Shown here: piece after piece, positions 7,386 through 16,023 of the stretch
Numbering within the stretch: the first letter of the stretch is position 1
Layout of the letters: every line of letters begins with the position of its first letter
Assembly: GCA_050186335.1 (NCBI GenBank)
Contig: JBFWYO010000032.1
Span: 1-44,575 of the forward strand
DNA length: 44,575 bases
Source of the DNA: JBFWYO01 sp050186335
Lineage (GTDB): Bacteria; Pseudomonadota; Alphaproteobacteria; Bin65
Reading direction: 5' to 3'
Notes under the pieces: generated by a model
Databases searched by the model: none
What the model saw: the letters and a program-made list of their open reading frames with translations, nothing else
Told to the model about the DNA's origin: nothing
Position numbers and translations under genes: made by a program

Positions 7386-8627
7386 ATGAGCTCAATCGAA
7401 CGCATCGTCATCGTGGGCGCCGGCCAGGCCGGCGGGAGAGCTGCCCAGGCGCTGCGCCAGGCAGGCTATACCGGCTCGCTGATTCTGGTCGGCGACGAGA
7501 GGTGGGCACCCTACGAGCGCCCGCCCTTGTCGAAGGCGCTGATTCTCGCGAACGACGGTCACGAAAAAGTGCGGCTGCACGACCCGACTTATTACGGCCA
7601 ACACAATATCGACTTGCGTCTAGGTGCGGTCGCCGCGCGGATCGATCGCGTCGCCAAGCGGCTCGAACTCGCCGACGGCACGACGCTGCCATACGACCGG
7701 CTCATGCTGGCGACCGGCGCGCGCGTGCGTAAACTGGCGATTCCCGGCGCGGAACTGAACGGGATCTTCTACCTCCGCGATCTTGCGGATTCCGAGTCGA
7801 TCCGCACGCGCATCTCGGCGGGCGTCAAAGTCGCCGTCATCGGCGGCGGCTTCATCGGGCTGGAAATCGCCGCCAGCGCCAAGAAGCGCGGCGCCGAGGT
7901 GACCGTTCTGGAAGCGGCCGACCGGTTGATGGGCCGCGCGGTTGCGCGCGAGATCGGCGATTGGTTCGCCGGTATGCATCGCCGGCACGGCGTCGACATT
8001 CGTTTGGGCGTGCAGGTCAAGGCGATCGAAGGTGCGGACAAAGTCGAAGCCGTGGCGCTCGGCGACGGCGCCAAGGTGGCAGCCGACCTCGTAATCGTCG
8101 GCATTGGCATCGTACCGAACGTCGAGCTCGCCAAAGATGCCGGGCTTACGATCGATAACGGCATCGTCGTCGACGAATTCGGCCGCACGTCGGATCCTGA
8201 TATCTATGCCGCCGGCGACGTGGCCAACCAGCCGAATCATTTCCTCGGCCGTCGCTTGCGTCTGGAATCGTACCAGAACGCGCAAGACCAGGGCATGGCG
8301 GTCGCCGTAAACATGATCGACGGCGGTGCTGCCGGCGCGCCCAAAGCCTACGAAGATTCGCTCTGGGTGTGGTCGGACCAGCACGACGTCAATCTGCAGA
8401 TGACCGGCGCGCCGGACAGCTGGGACGAAATCGTCTATCGCGGCGATACCGAGAACGGCCCGTTCATGGCCTTTTATATGAAACAAGGCAGGATCGTCGC
8501 CATCAACACGATCAATCTGGGCCGTGAGATGCGCGCGGCCCAACGTTTGATGAAAAGCGGCAAGACCTATGCGAGCGCGGATCTGGCCAATCCTGAGATC
8601 AAACTGCTCAAGCTCGGCAAGGATTGA
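7386..8627 (+). CDS. FAD-dependent ferredoxin/rubredoxin reductase-type oxidoreductase
   Basis: The 413-residue protein passes electrons from NAD(P)H through FAD to a small iron-sulfur partner, as in putidaredoxin- and rhodocoxin-reductase-like enzymes. An N-terminal FAD motif (VGAGQAGGRAA) is followed by ERPPLSK, a second nucleotide fold (GGGFIGLE, about 155-162), an FAD-contact block (DIYAAGDVA) and a C-terminal reductase domain. A ferredoxin or P450 partner is not encoded nearby. It ends three bases from the end of paaX on the other strand, so it is the last gene of the run that begins with the CitE-like gene. Confidence 0.92.
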   Translation: MSSIERIVIVGAGQAGGRAAQALRQAGYTGSLILVGDERWAPYERPPLSKALILANDGHEKVRLHDPTYYGQHNIDLRLGAVAARIDRVAKRLELADGTTLPYDRLMLATGARVRKLAIPGAELNGIFYLRDLADSESIRTRISAGVKVAVIGGGFIGLEIAASAKKRGAEVTVLEAADRLMGRAVAREIGDWFAGMHRRHGVDIRLGVQVKAIEGADKVEAVALGDGAKVAADLVIVGIGIVPNVELAKDAGLTIDNGIVVDEFGRTSDPDIYAAGDVANQPNHFLGRRLRLESYQNAQDQGMAVAVNMIDGGAAGAPKAYEDSLWVWSDQHDVNLQMTGAPDSWDEIVYRGDTENGPFMAFYMKQGRIVAINTINLGREMRAAQRLMKSGKTYASADLANPEIKLLKLGKD

Positions 8628-8630
8628 GAC

Positions 8631-9593
8631 CTAACGGCCCGCGCGCCTCGCGATGCCGCCGAAGCGCGAAAAATAAATCTCCTCGGCCGGCGGCAATGCC
8701 CCGGACGGCGTCGCGACCGTTTCGGCGAGGAATTTTTCGGCCGAAGCTTCGAGCAGCACGTAAAGGTCGCGCGCCAGCCGACGCGCGGCGTGACCGGCCC
8801 ATGCGGCGCCCATCAATTCGTCCGGCAATCCCGGATCGCGCAGCAGAACGCGGCGATACTCGTGCACCACGAGCGTGCGCAGGATAAAGCTCGGTTGCGG
8901 CGTCCGATCGGTCGTCGCGCGCACCGCGGTCAGCAACGGCGAAAACAAAGCGATGAAATTGCCGTAATCCTGTGCCAGCTTGTCCAATTGCCATGCCGTC
9001 CGCAGCATTTGATCCGGCGCCGTTCCCGCGGCACGGGCCAGCGACTTCGCCTGCATGACGACGATATCGTCCGCAGCGCCGACCGCCTTGGCGAGATGTA
9101 CGATGCCGTCGTGGTCGGGCGACGGGTGGGCGAACACGTTGGGCGCAATGGCGCCGTAGCCCAGCCACAGCAGTTCGCGGCGCAAGCGGTCGCGCACCGG
9201 GGCGTCGGCGTGGCCGAGAGCGGTCAGCACGAGGCCCCAATTGCCGTCCCAGGGCGGCGTACGGGCCGCATAGATGCGCCGGTGTGCGTCGTCCAAGCGC
9301 TCACGGCCGTTGGGCGAGAAATTGTAGTAGCTGCGTCGGCCGACCTGGGTCGAAACCAGCCAGTCGTCGCGCGTCAGGCGCAGGATAGCCGTGCGCACCA
9401 GCCGCTCGTTCATGCGCAACGGCGCCATCAACTCGATGAGGCTGGACAACCAGATCGCGCCGCCGTGCGGCCGGAGCGAATCGCCGAACACGGTCAGCAG
9501 CAGCGATTTGGCCCTTGGCGCCGTGGCATCGAGCATGCGCTCGGCCAATGAAGTGAGCGAGCCCGGGGCCCGGAAGGTCGTCCGGTCATTCAT
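8631..9593 (-). CDS. paaX: PaaX family transcriptional regulator
   Basis: PaaX proteins repress phenylacetate degradation genes and release DNA when phenylacetyl-CoA binds. The 320-residue product has the PaaX layout: an N-terminal winged helix (about 30-105, with VRTAILRLTRDDWL and YYNFSPNGRERL), a central domain (WDGNW, RELLWLGYG) and a C-terminal PaaX domain. It is divergent to a metallo-beta-lactamase-fold gene across a 175-base gap that contains a symmetric sigma54-type promoter. It lies close to, but not next to, paaK-paaG, so those are likely but unproven targets. No classic PaaX operator was recognised in the promoter gaps inspected by eye. Confidence 0.9.
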   Translation of the reverse strand: MNDRTTFRAPGSLTSLAERMLDATAPRAKSLLLTVFGDSLRPHGGAIWLSSLIELMAPLRMNERLVRTAILRLTRDDWLVSTQVGRRSYYNFSPNGRERLDDAHRRIYAARTPPWDGNWGLVLTALGHADAPVRDRLRRELLWLGYGAIAPNVFAHPSPDHDGIVHLAKAVGAADDIVVMQAKSLARAAGTAPDQMLRTAWQLDKLAQDYGNFIALFSPLLTAVRATTDRTPQPSFILRTLVVHEYRRVLLRDPGLPDELMGAAWAGHAARRLARDLYVLLEASAEKFLAETVATPSGALPPAEEIYFSRFGGIARRAGR

Positions 9594-9613
9594 TGTGCCG
9601 GCAGTTTAACCCA

Positions 9614-9628
9614 TGGCACGGCACTTGC
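9614..9628 (+). promoter_or_regulatory. sigma54-type promoter upstream of the MBL-fold gene
   Basis: TGGCACG-N4-TTGC matches the sigma54 (RpoN) -24/-12 consensus, with GG and GC separated by exactly ten bases. Transcription would start near 9640, about 130 bases before the ATG at 9769. The site is also an inverted repeat (TGGCA-N7-TGCCA, 9614-9630), so the minus strand towards paaX carries a weaker version of the same pattern. An enhancer-binding activator is not encoded in the window. Confidence 0.6.
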
Positions 9629-9768
9629 CAGCGCGGTCCTGCGGGCCGATCCGCGTGACCCGTCTATGCAAATTACCCTGGTATCGGCCGTGGTTTTTGC
9701 TAAGGAATCCCCCACGCATCGCCCTTGGGCCGTTCGGGCGGCCCAATTCACCGATTGAGGAGAGCAAG

Positions 9769-10719
9769 ATGGCCAAAGCATTCGCATCGTCCAACGATTT
9801 GGAAGAGAAGAAAATCACCTTCGAGGCGCTTGCCGAAGGCGTTTATGCCTACACCGCCGAAGGCGACCCGAACGCGGGCGTGATCGTTGGCGACAAGGAA
9901 GTCATGGTCATCGACACGCTGGCGACGCCGGTTCTGGCCCAGACCTTGCTGAAGGAAATCCGCAAGGTCACCGACAAGCCGATCAAGTACATCACCATGA
10001 CGCATTATCATGCGGTACGCGTTCTCGGCGCGGCCGCCTACGATGCGCCGAACATCATCGCCAGCCGCAACACGTTCGAGTGGGTCAAGGAACGCGGCAT
10101 GGCCGATTTCAAATCGGAGGTCGGCCGCTTCCCGCGTCTGTTCCAGGGCGTCGAATCGGTGCCGGGCCTGACCTGGCCGACCATCGTATTCGAGAAAGAA
10201 CTGACCGTGTTCATGGGCAAGCGCGAGATCAAGATCATGCATCTCGGCAAGGGGCACAGCAAAGGCGATACGGTGGTTTGGCTGCCGAAGGAGAAAATCC
10301 TGTTCGCCGGCGATCTGGTCGAGATGGGCGCGACGCCTTACTGCGGCGACGCGTTTCTGACCGACTGGCCGACCACGCTGAAGAACCTGAAGGCACTGGG
10401 CGCCAAGAAGCTGGTGCCGGGTCGCGGCCCGGCGTTGAAGACCAAAGCGGCCAGCGATGGCGCCATCGACGGCACGCGCGCTTTCGTCGAGGACATGCTG
10501 AACACGGTCAAGAAAGGCGCCAAGAAGAACAAGCCGCTCAAGCAGGTCTATGCCGAAGCCTACGCGATCATGAACAAGAAGTACGGCAAGTGGAAAATCT
10601 TCGAGCATTGCATTCCGTTCAACGTGGCACGCGCCTATGACGAGGCCCGCGGCGTCGTCGAGCCGATCGTCTGGACCGACAAACGCGACCGCGAAATGTG
10701 GAAAGCATTGCAAGGCTAG
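9769..10719 (+). CDS. MBL-fold metallo-hydrolase-like protein
   Basis: This 316-residue protein has the metallo-beta-lactamase fold. A strand-rich N-terminus (AGVIVGDKEVMVIDT) leads to the metal motif region, followed by LGKGHSKGD and LFAGDLVE, which supply the later His and Asp ligands. The usual HxHxDH motif reads HYHAVR (79-84), so the Asp-His pair is missing and only part of a dinuclear site is expected. The start at 9769 has GAGGAG six bases upstream. The frame continues upstream to 9613 but has no supporting features. Location beside paaX and a sigma54-type promoter suggests a thioesterase-like or hydrolase role in aromatic-acid metabolism, but this is inference. Confidence 0.88.
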   Translation: MAKAFASSNDLEEKKITFEALAEGVYAYTAEGDPNAGVIVGDKEVMVIDTLATPVLAQTLLKEIRKVTDKPIKYITMTHYHAVRVLGAAAYDAPNIIASRNTFEWVKERGMADFKSEVGRFPRLFQGVESVPGLTWPTIVFEKELTVFMGKREIKIMHLGKGHSKGDTVVWLPKEKILFAGDLVEMGATPYCGDAFLTDWPTTLKNLKALGAKKLVPGRGPALKTKAASDGAIDGTRAFVEDMLNTVKKGAKKNKPLKQVYAEAYAIMNKKYGKWKIFEHCIPFNVARAYDEARGVVEPIVWTDKRDREMWKALQG

Positions 10720-10736
10720 CGTCCGGCCGCGGCCTG

Positions 10737-10815
10737 TGGACAAATTGTCCATAGGCTGCGGATCGCTCGACCGGCCTGCGATGAACGCCGCCGGAACTGC
10801 CATCAAGACTTGATG
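10737..10815. repeat. two 7-1-7 palindromes upstream of the dCTP deaminase gene
   Basis: The gap 10720-10920 contains two perfect odd palindromes of identical geometry: TGGACAA-a-TTGTCCA (10737-10751) and CATCAAG-a-CTTGATG (10801-10815). Their cores differ. Each could be an operator for a dimeric regulator. Neither is followed by a T-run, so they do not look like terminators of the preceding gene. Confidence 0.5.
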
Positions 10816-10920
10816 CTGCCTGAGCATATCTCTGTGAACAAGTGTCTAGGCGATTGCATTTAGCGTTTGCGAATCAAGTCTTTATGATCCGCGCAGGAGA
10901 CCAACGCTGAACCCGGCACG

Positions 10921-12051
10921 ATGAACCAGATTTCACGCTCGACGCAGGACAAGGCCGTGCATGGTATTTTGCCGTCGCAATCTATTGTCGAACTGATCGG
11001 CGCACGCGGCATCGTCGGCGACACCGAGATCGGCGACGCGCAAGTCCAGCCGGCCAGCCTGGATCTGCGGCTTGGCCCGATCGCCCACCGCGTGACAGCC
11101 AGTTTCCTGCCGGGACCGAACGCTTCGGTCGAGGACAAGATCGGCTTGTACGGACAATACAAGATCGATCTTACCGATGGCGCCGTGCTCGAACGCGGCT
11201 GCGTCTACATCGTGCCGTTATTGGAGTCCCTGGCGCTGCCGCGCGAGATTTCCGGCATCGCCAATCCGAAAAGTTCGACCGGTCGCCTGGATATCTTCAC
11301 CCGCCTGATCACCGATCATTCGGCCGAATTCGACCGCATTCGCGGCGGCTACACGGGACGCCTGTACGCCGAAATCGTGCCGCGCACGTTTTCGATCCGC
11401 GTGCGCACCGGCACGCGCCTAAGCCAGCTGCGCCTGCGCCGCGGCGAGAGCGGACATACCGATGCGTCGCTCAAACGCTTGCACGAGAAGACGCCGCTTG
11501 CCCTGTCCAACAACGGCAACGCCATCATCGCCGACGGTAAGCTCGGCGTGTCGATCGATCTGGTCGGCGAAGCCGGCACTGGGCTGATCGGCTACAAGGC
11601 CAAGCGCGACGCCGGCGTGATCGACTACGAACAGGTCGGCATCTACGATCCGCGCGATTTCTGGGAGCCGATCTATCCGCGCCTGGCCGGCGGCCTGGTG
11701 CTCAACCTCGACGATTTTTATATCCTGGCGTCGAAAGAAGCGATCGCCGTACCGCCCGATCACGCGGCGGAAATGGTCGCTTACGACACGCTGGTCGGGG
11801 AGTTCCGCGTGCACTATGCCGGGTTCTTCGACCCCGGCTTCGGCTACGGCGCGCAAGGCACAGGGAGCCGGGCCGTGCTCGAGGTGCGCCCGCACGAAGT
11901 GCCGTTCATGGTCGAAGACGGGCAGATGGTCGGCAGGCTCAACTACGAGCCGCTGCTGGCAATGCCTGACCGCCTATATGGCCAAGGCCTAGGCTCGCAC
12001 TACCAGAAGCAGGGCTTGCGCCTGTCCAAGCATTTCAAGCAACCGAGCTAA
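10921..12051 (+). CDS. dcd: 2'-deoxycytidine 5'-triphosphate deaminase, double-length form
   Basis: Dcd deaminates dCTP to dUTP for thymidylate synthesis. At 376 residues this is about twice the classical enzyme. The N-terminal half carries the Dcd/dUTPase-fold blocks QPASLDLRLG, IANPKSSTGRLD and GGYTGRLYAEIVPR, with the expected catalytic Glu in YAEI. The C-terminal half repeats the fold more loosely (GFFDPGFGYG, AVLEVRPHEVPFM, GQMVGRLNYE). Long Dcd proteins of this kind are known in alphaproteobacteria, so this is not a fusion artefact. It breaks the phenylacetate-type island between paaX and the monooxygenase genes. It ends four bases from the end of the next, convergent gene. Confidence 0.92.
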   Translation: MNQISRSTQDKAVHGILPSQSIVELIGARGIVGDTEIGDAQVQPASLDLRLGPIAHRVTASFLPGPNASVEDKIGLYGQYKIDLTDGAVLERGCVYIVPLLESLALPREISGIANPKSSTGRLDIFTRLITDHSAEFDRIRGGYTGRLYAEIVPRTFSIRVRTGTRLSQLRLRRGESGHTDASLKRLHEKTPLALSNNGNAIIADGKLGVSIDLVGEAGTGLIGYKAKRDAGVIDYEQVGIYDPRDFWEPIYPRLAGGLVLNLDDFYILASKEAIAVPPDHAAEMVAYDTLVGEFRVHYAGFFDPGFGYGAQGTGSRAVLEVRPHEVPFMVEDGQMVGRLNYEPLLAMPDRLYGQGLGSHYQKQGLRLSKHFKQPS

Positions 12052-12055
12052 GCCG

Positions 12056-12343
12056 TCAGCGATTCGGCTGGAGATTTCGACGTTCGTGCAAGGTGGTGCC
12101 ATACGGCGCCGTGACTTGCTCGGACTCGCCTTCGGTCGTATCGCGATCGTCGTCGCGCGGCGGCGAATCCGGATGCTCGTCGGGATGCTCGTCCGGATGT
12201 TCCGGATCTTCGGCGGGCGGCGGCATTTCGACGTCCGTCGGTTCGCGTTTGCCGACGGAATCGGGCGGATCGTCAATTTTCTTCTTGGTGCGCGGGGTCG
12301 GTATCTCGGCCGCGCGCGATTCCGGTTGAGGTACAGTCAGCAT
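12056..12343 (-). CDS. small acidic, proline-rich protein of unknown function
   Basis: This 95-residue product is not recognised. It is rich in Pro, Asp and Glu, with a tandem HPDE repeat (EHPDEHPDEHPD) encoded by near-perfect 12-base DNA repeats around 12165-12210. It has no signal peptide or membrane segment and is likely disordered. The start at 12343 was chosen because AGGA lies seven bases upstream. The longer frame to 12397 lacks such a site. It follows the DUF2783 gene on the same strand with a gap of about 125 bases. Confidence 0.6.
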   Translation of the reverse strand: MLTVPQPESRAAEIPTPRTKKKIDDPPDSVGKREPTDVEMPPPAEDPEHPDEHPDEHPDSPPRDDDRDTTEGESEQVTAPYGTTLHERRNLQPNR

Positions 12344-12468
12344 CCGAGGTTCCTTACAACCAGCGTAACCGCCTGGTAGCAACGACCGACAATACAATCA
12401 TATCGACCCGCCGGACAGAAATGAAGCCGAACGGCTTCCCCGATTCGAGCGGGTCGATACGATACCGA

Positions 12469-12735
12469 TCAAACACCGTCGCGCGCTGCCTTTATGGCGG
12501 CAAACAGGATTCTTTCGTCGCCGATCTGATTGGCGAGCAGAAAAATCAGCCGCGCGCTGACCAGCCGGCTCTTTTCGTCGTCCAGACCTTCGTGCGCCTT
12601 GATCAACGCTTCGTAGAGATCGTCCGGATGGGCAATGGTCAGATCGCGCTTCAAAACATCCGCCGCCGGCTTCGCGGGCTTCGCTTTGCGCCCCGCGCCC
12701 GTGCGAGCGGCCGTTTTCTTGACTTTTCTTGCCAT
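12469..12735 (-). CDS. DUF2783 domain protein
   Basis: The 88-residue product has a Lys/Ala-rich N-terminal tail (about 1-25) and then the DUF2783 pattern: LTIAHPDDLYEAL, HEGLDDEKS and SARLIFLLANQIGDERIL. This family usually lies directly after an aromatic-ring flavin monooxygenase gene, as it does here (18 bases after the stop). It may be a small partner or stability factor for that enzyme. Its biochemical role is unknown. Confidence 0.8.
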   Translation of the reverse strand: MARKVKKTAARTGAGRKAKPAKPAADVLKRDLTIAHPDDLYEALIKAHEGLDDEKSRLVSARLIFLLANQIGDERILFAAIKAARDGV

Positions 12736-12753
12736 AGCGACGCTCCCTAATCT

Positions 12754-14400
12754 TCAATCTTCGCCAAGCGCGCGGCTCAGCGCGCGGCGGAATTTCTTGC
12801 GGTCGAACCGGCGCCAGCGCGCGGCCACATGGCGATCCGGCCGGAACAGATAGATCGTACCCGGCTTCGCATCGTAGCGCGCGGCAATCAAGCCCTTCGT
12901 GTCGATCACGGCGTTCTTGGGCTGCCTGGCGTTGGCGGCACCGGCCGGTCGAACGGTGACGATTTCAACCGGCACCTTTGCATCGCCCAATGCGGCCGGC
13001 GTGACGGCAGTGGTGCCAAATGCGAGCAGACAAAAACGCGACGGCAATTGATCGATAAACCAGGGGCCGGCGGGCCCGCGGCACGGCGCATCCAATGCCG
13101 GCGAGCCCGGCTCGACCCCACCGGAGAATCGATCGCTGTCGGGCGTCGACAGCGGCGATACGGCGTGCTTGGTGGCAACCGACAGGCGTCCCGCATTGAT
13201 CAGGCCGCGCGCGAACGGGAACTTTTCGGCAAGCCCCAACACGGCATCACGGAACGCAACCGCGGGCTTGTCCTTGGCCGACATGAAATCGGTGGTTCGG
13301 CCGGTGATGCGCAAATGCTCGTCCGCGGCGTAGATGCGTTCGACATCGTAACTGTCCAGCAGCTTGTCGGGTGCAACGCCGCGCAGCACCATATCCAGCT
13401 TCCAGACGAGATTGTCGGCGTCCTGCAAGCCGCAATTGCCGCCGCGGCCGCCGAACGGCGACATCTGGTGCGCCGAATCGCCGGCGAAGATGACGCGGCC
13501 ATGCCGGAATTTTTCAAGTCGGCGCGATTGGAACCGGTAGACGCTGACCCAGCCGAAATCGAATTTGACGTCCGGTCCCAGCATGGCTTTCAAGCGCGGC
13601 CGCACGTTCTCCGGCTTCGCTTCCTCTTCGGGATCGACATCCGGGCCGAGCTGGAAATCGACGCGGAATTCATCCTTGGCTTGGCGATGCATCAGCGCCG
13701 AAGTGCCTTTGTGGAAGCTCGGGTAGAACCAGAACAATCGCTCGTTGGGATACGGCACCTTCATGCGTACGTCGGCGATCAGGAACCGGTCCTCGAACAC
13801 GCGCCCGGTGAAATCGAGACCCATCAGCCTGCGCATGGCGCTCCGCGCGCCGTCGCACGCCAGCACATATTCGGCCTTCAGCGTGTAACCGCCGGCCGGT
13901 GTGGCGACGCTAACGGCGGCGAATTTCGCGCCCGCCGCCACCTTCTCGACGGTCGATTGCCAGCGCAAGTCGATGTTGGGGGTTTCGCGGACGCGCCGGA
14001 TGAGAAAATCCTCGATCATGTATTGCTGCAGATTGACGAAGGGCGGGTACTTGAAGCCTTCGCCGGGGCTGAGGTCGAAGCCATACAGCAAACGGTCGCC
14101 GCGAAAGACCTTGCCGCGGCTCCAAGTAATGCCGGTCTCGACCATCGGCTGCACGACGCCAAGCCGATCGAAGATTTCGAGGCTGCGCTGCGCCCAGCAG
14201 ATCGCGCGGCTGCCGTCGCTGACGGTTGCGTCCTGTTCGAGCACGATCACGCGATGGCCGCGTTGCGCCAGGTCGAGCGCCGCGGTAAGGCCCACCGGCC
14301 CGCCGCCGACGATGACCACCGGGTGAATGATCGCCTTCGCCGCGCCCTGCAATTCGGGCGGCGGCGCGAAATCGAACGACGGATACTGATAGTCCCACAT
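12754..14400 (-). CDS. FAD-dependent aromatic monooxygenase (MhpA/PheA family)
   Basis: The 548-residue protein is a class A flavin hydroxylase of the kind that hydroxylates phenolic acids with NAD(P)H and O2. It shows the FAD Rossmann motif GGGPVG (32-37), a DG-type motif (VLACDGARSAMRR, about 180-192) and the second FAD block GDSAHQMSPFGGRGGNCG. A C-terminal thioredoxin-like domain of about 150 residues follows, as in MhpA-type enzymes. The gene lies directly downstream of paaK on the same strand and upstream of its DUF2783 partner. The substrate cannot be named from sequence; a hydroxylated phenylacetate or phenylpropanoid would fit the context. Confidence 0.88.
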   Translation of the reverse strand: MWDYQYPSFDFAPPPELQGAAKAIIHPVVIVGGGPVGLTAALDLAQRGHRVIVLEQDATVSDGSRAICWAQRSLEIFDRLGVVQPMVETGITWSRGKVFRGDRLLYGFDLSPGEGFKYPPFVNLQQYMIEDFLIRRVRETPNIDLRWQSTVEKVAAGAKFAAVSVATPAGGYTLKAEYVLACDGARSAMRRLMGLDFTGRVFEDRFLIADVRMKVPYPNERLFWFYPSFHKGTSALMHRQAKDEFRVDFQLGPDVDPEEEAKPENVRPRLKAMLGPDVKFDFGWVSVYRFQSRRLEKFRHGRVIFAGDSAHQMSPFGGRGGNCGLQDADNLVWKLDMVLRGVAPDKLLDSYDVERIYAADEHLRITGRTTDFMSAKDKPAVAFRDAVLGLAEKFPFARGLINAGRLSVATKHAVSPLSTPDSDRFSGGVEPGSPALDAPCRGPAGPWFIDQLPSRFCLLAFGTTAVTPAALGDAKVPVEIVTVRPAGAANARQPKNAVIDTKGLIAARYDAKPGTIYLFRPDRHVAARWRRFDRKKFRRALSRALGED

Positions 14401-14418
14401 GCTGCGCGTACCGCCTCG

Positions 14419-15747
<1,329 letters not shown>

Positions 15748-15853
15748 TTGAGTGTTTCCCCCGAGTACTTCGCCTAGCTTCTTTTGCGCGATTATAGCTG
15801 CGCCGGCCTTGCGTGCTAGCGGTGCGTGGCGCTTCGATCGCTGACGCGTTGGC

Positions 15854-15890
15854 AAAAAAATGGGCCCTTTCGCTTTCGCGTCGGGGCCCA
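15854..15890 (-). terminator. rho-independent terminator in the paaJ-paaK gap
   Basis: On the minus strand a TGGGCCC / GGGCCCA stem (15884-15890 with 15861-15867) encloses a small CGC-GAAA-GCG hairpin. It is followed immediately by seven Ts (complement of 15854-15860). It stands about 130 bases after the paaJ stop and 107 bases before the paaK start. It could end the paaGHIJ transcript or attenuate a separate paaK leader. A CCCAA-GAC-TTGGG stem (15887-15899) overlaps its 5' arm and would exclude it. Confidence 0.7.
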
Positions 15891-15918
15891 AGTCTTGGGG
15901 AGATTCCAATCGAATGGA

Positions 15919-15936
15919 TGGCTGAGCGATCAGCCA
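15919..15936. repeat. perfect hairpin in the paaK leader region
   Basis: TGGCTGA-GCGA-TCAGCCA forms a perfect 7-bp stem with a four-base loop, 28 bases upstream of the terminator stem on the minus strand. It has no T-run of its own. With the terminator it makes the gap unusually structured. Confidence 0.5.
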
Positions 15937-16023
15937 CGAACACCATAAGACGATCGGCCTCCGTTTGCTGTGACCCCCATCACTCCCGGAATGGTTTATA
16001 ATTCCTTGATTTATATAGCTAAA

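Noticed and set aside
10855..10900. Sigma70 promoter before dcd (TTGCAT or TTGCGA with TATGAT)
   Set aside because: The spacing is 23 or 10 bases instead of about 17.
15813..16001. 62-residue plus-strand open frame in the paaJ-paaK gap
   Set aside because: No ribosome-binding site or similarity, and it crosses a terminator hairpin. It is better explained as structured leader DNA.
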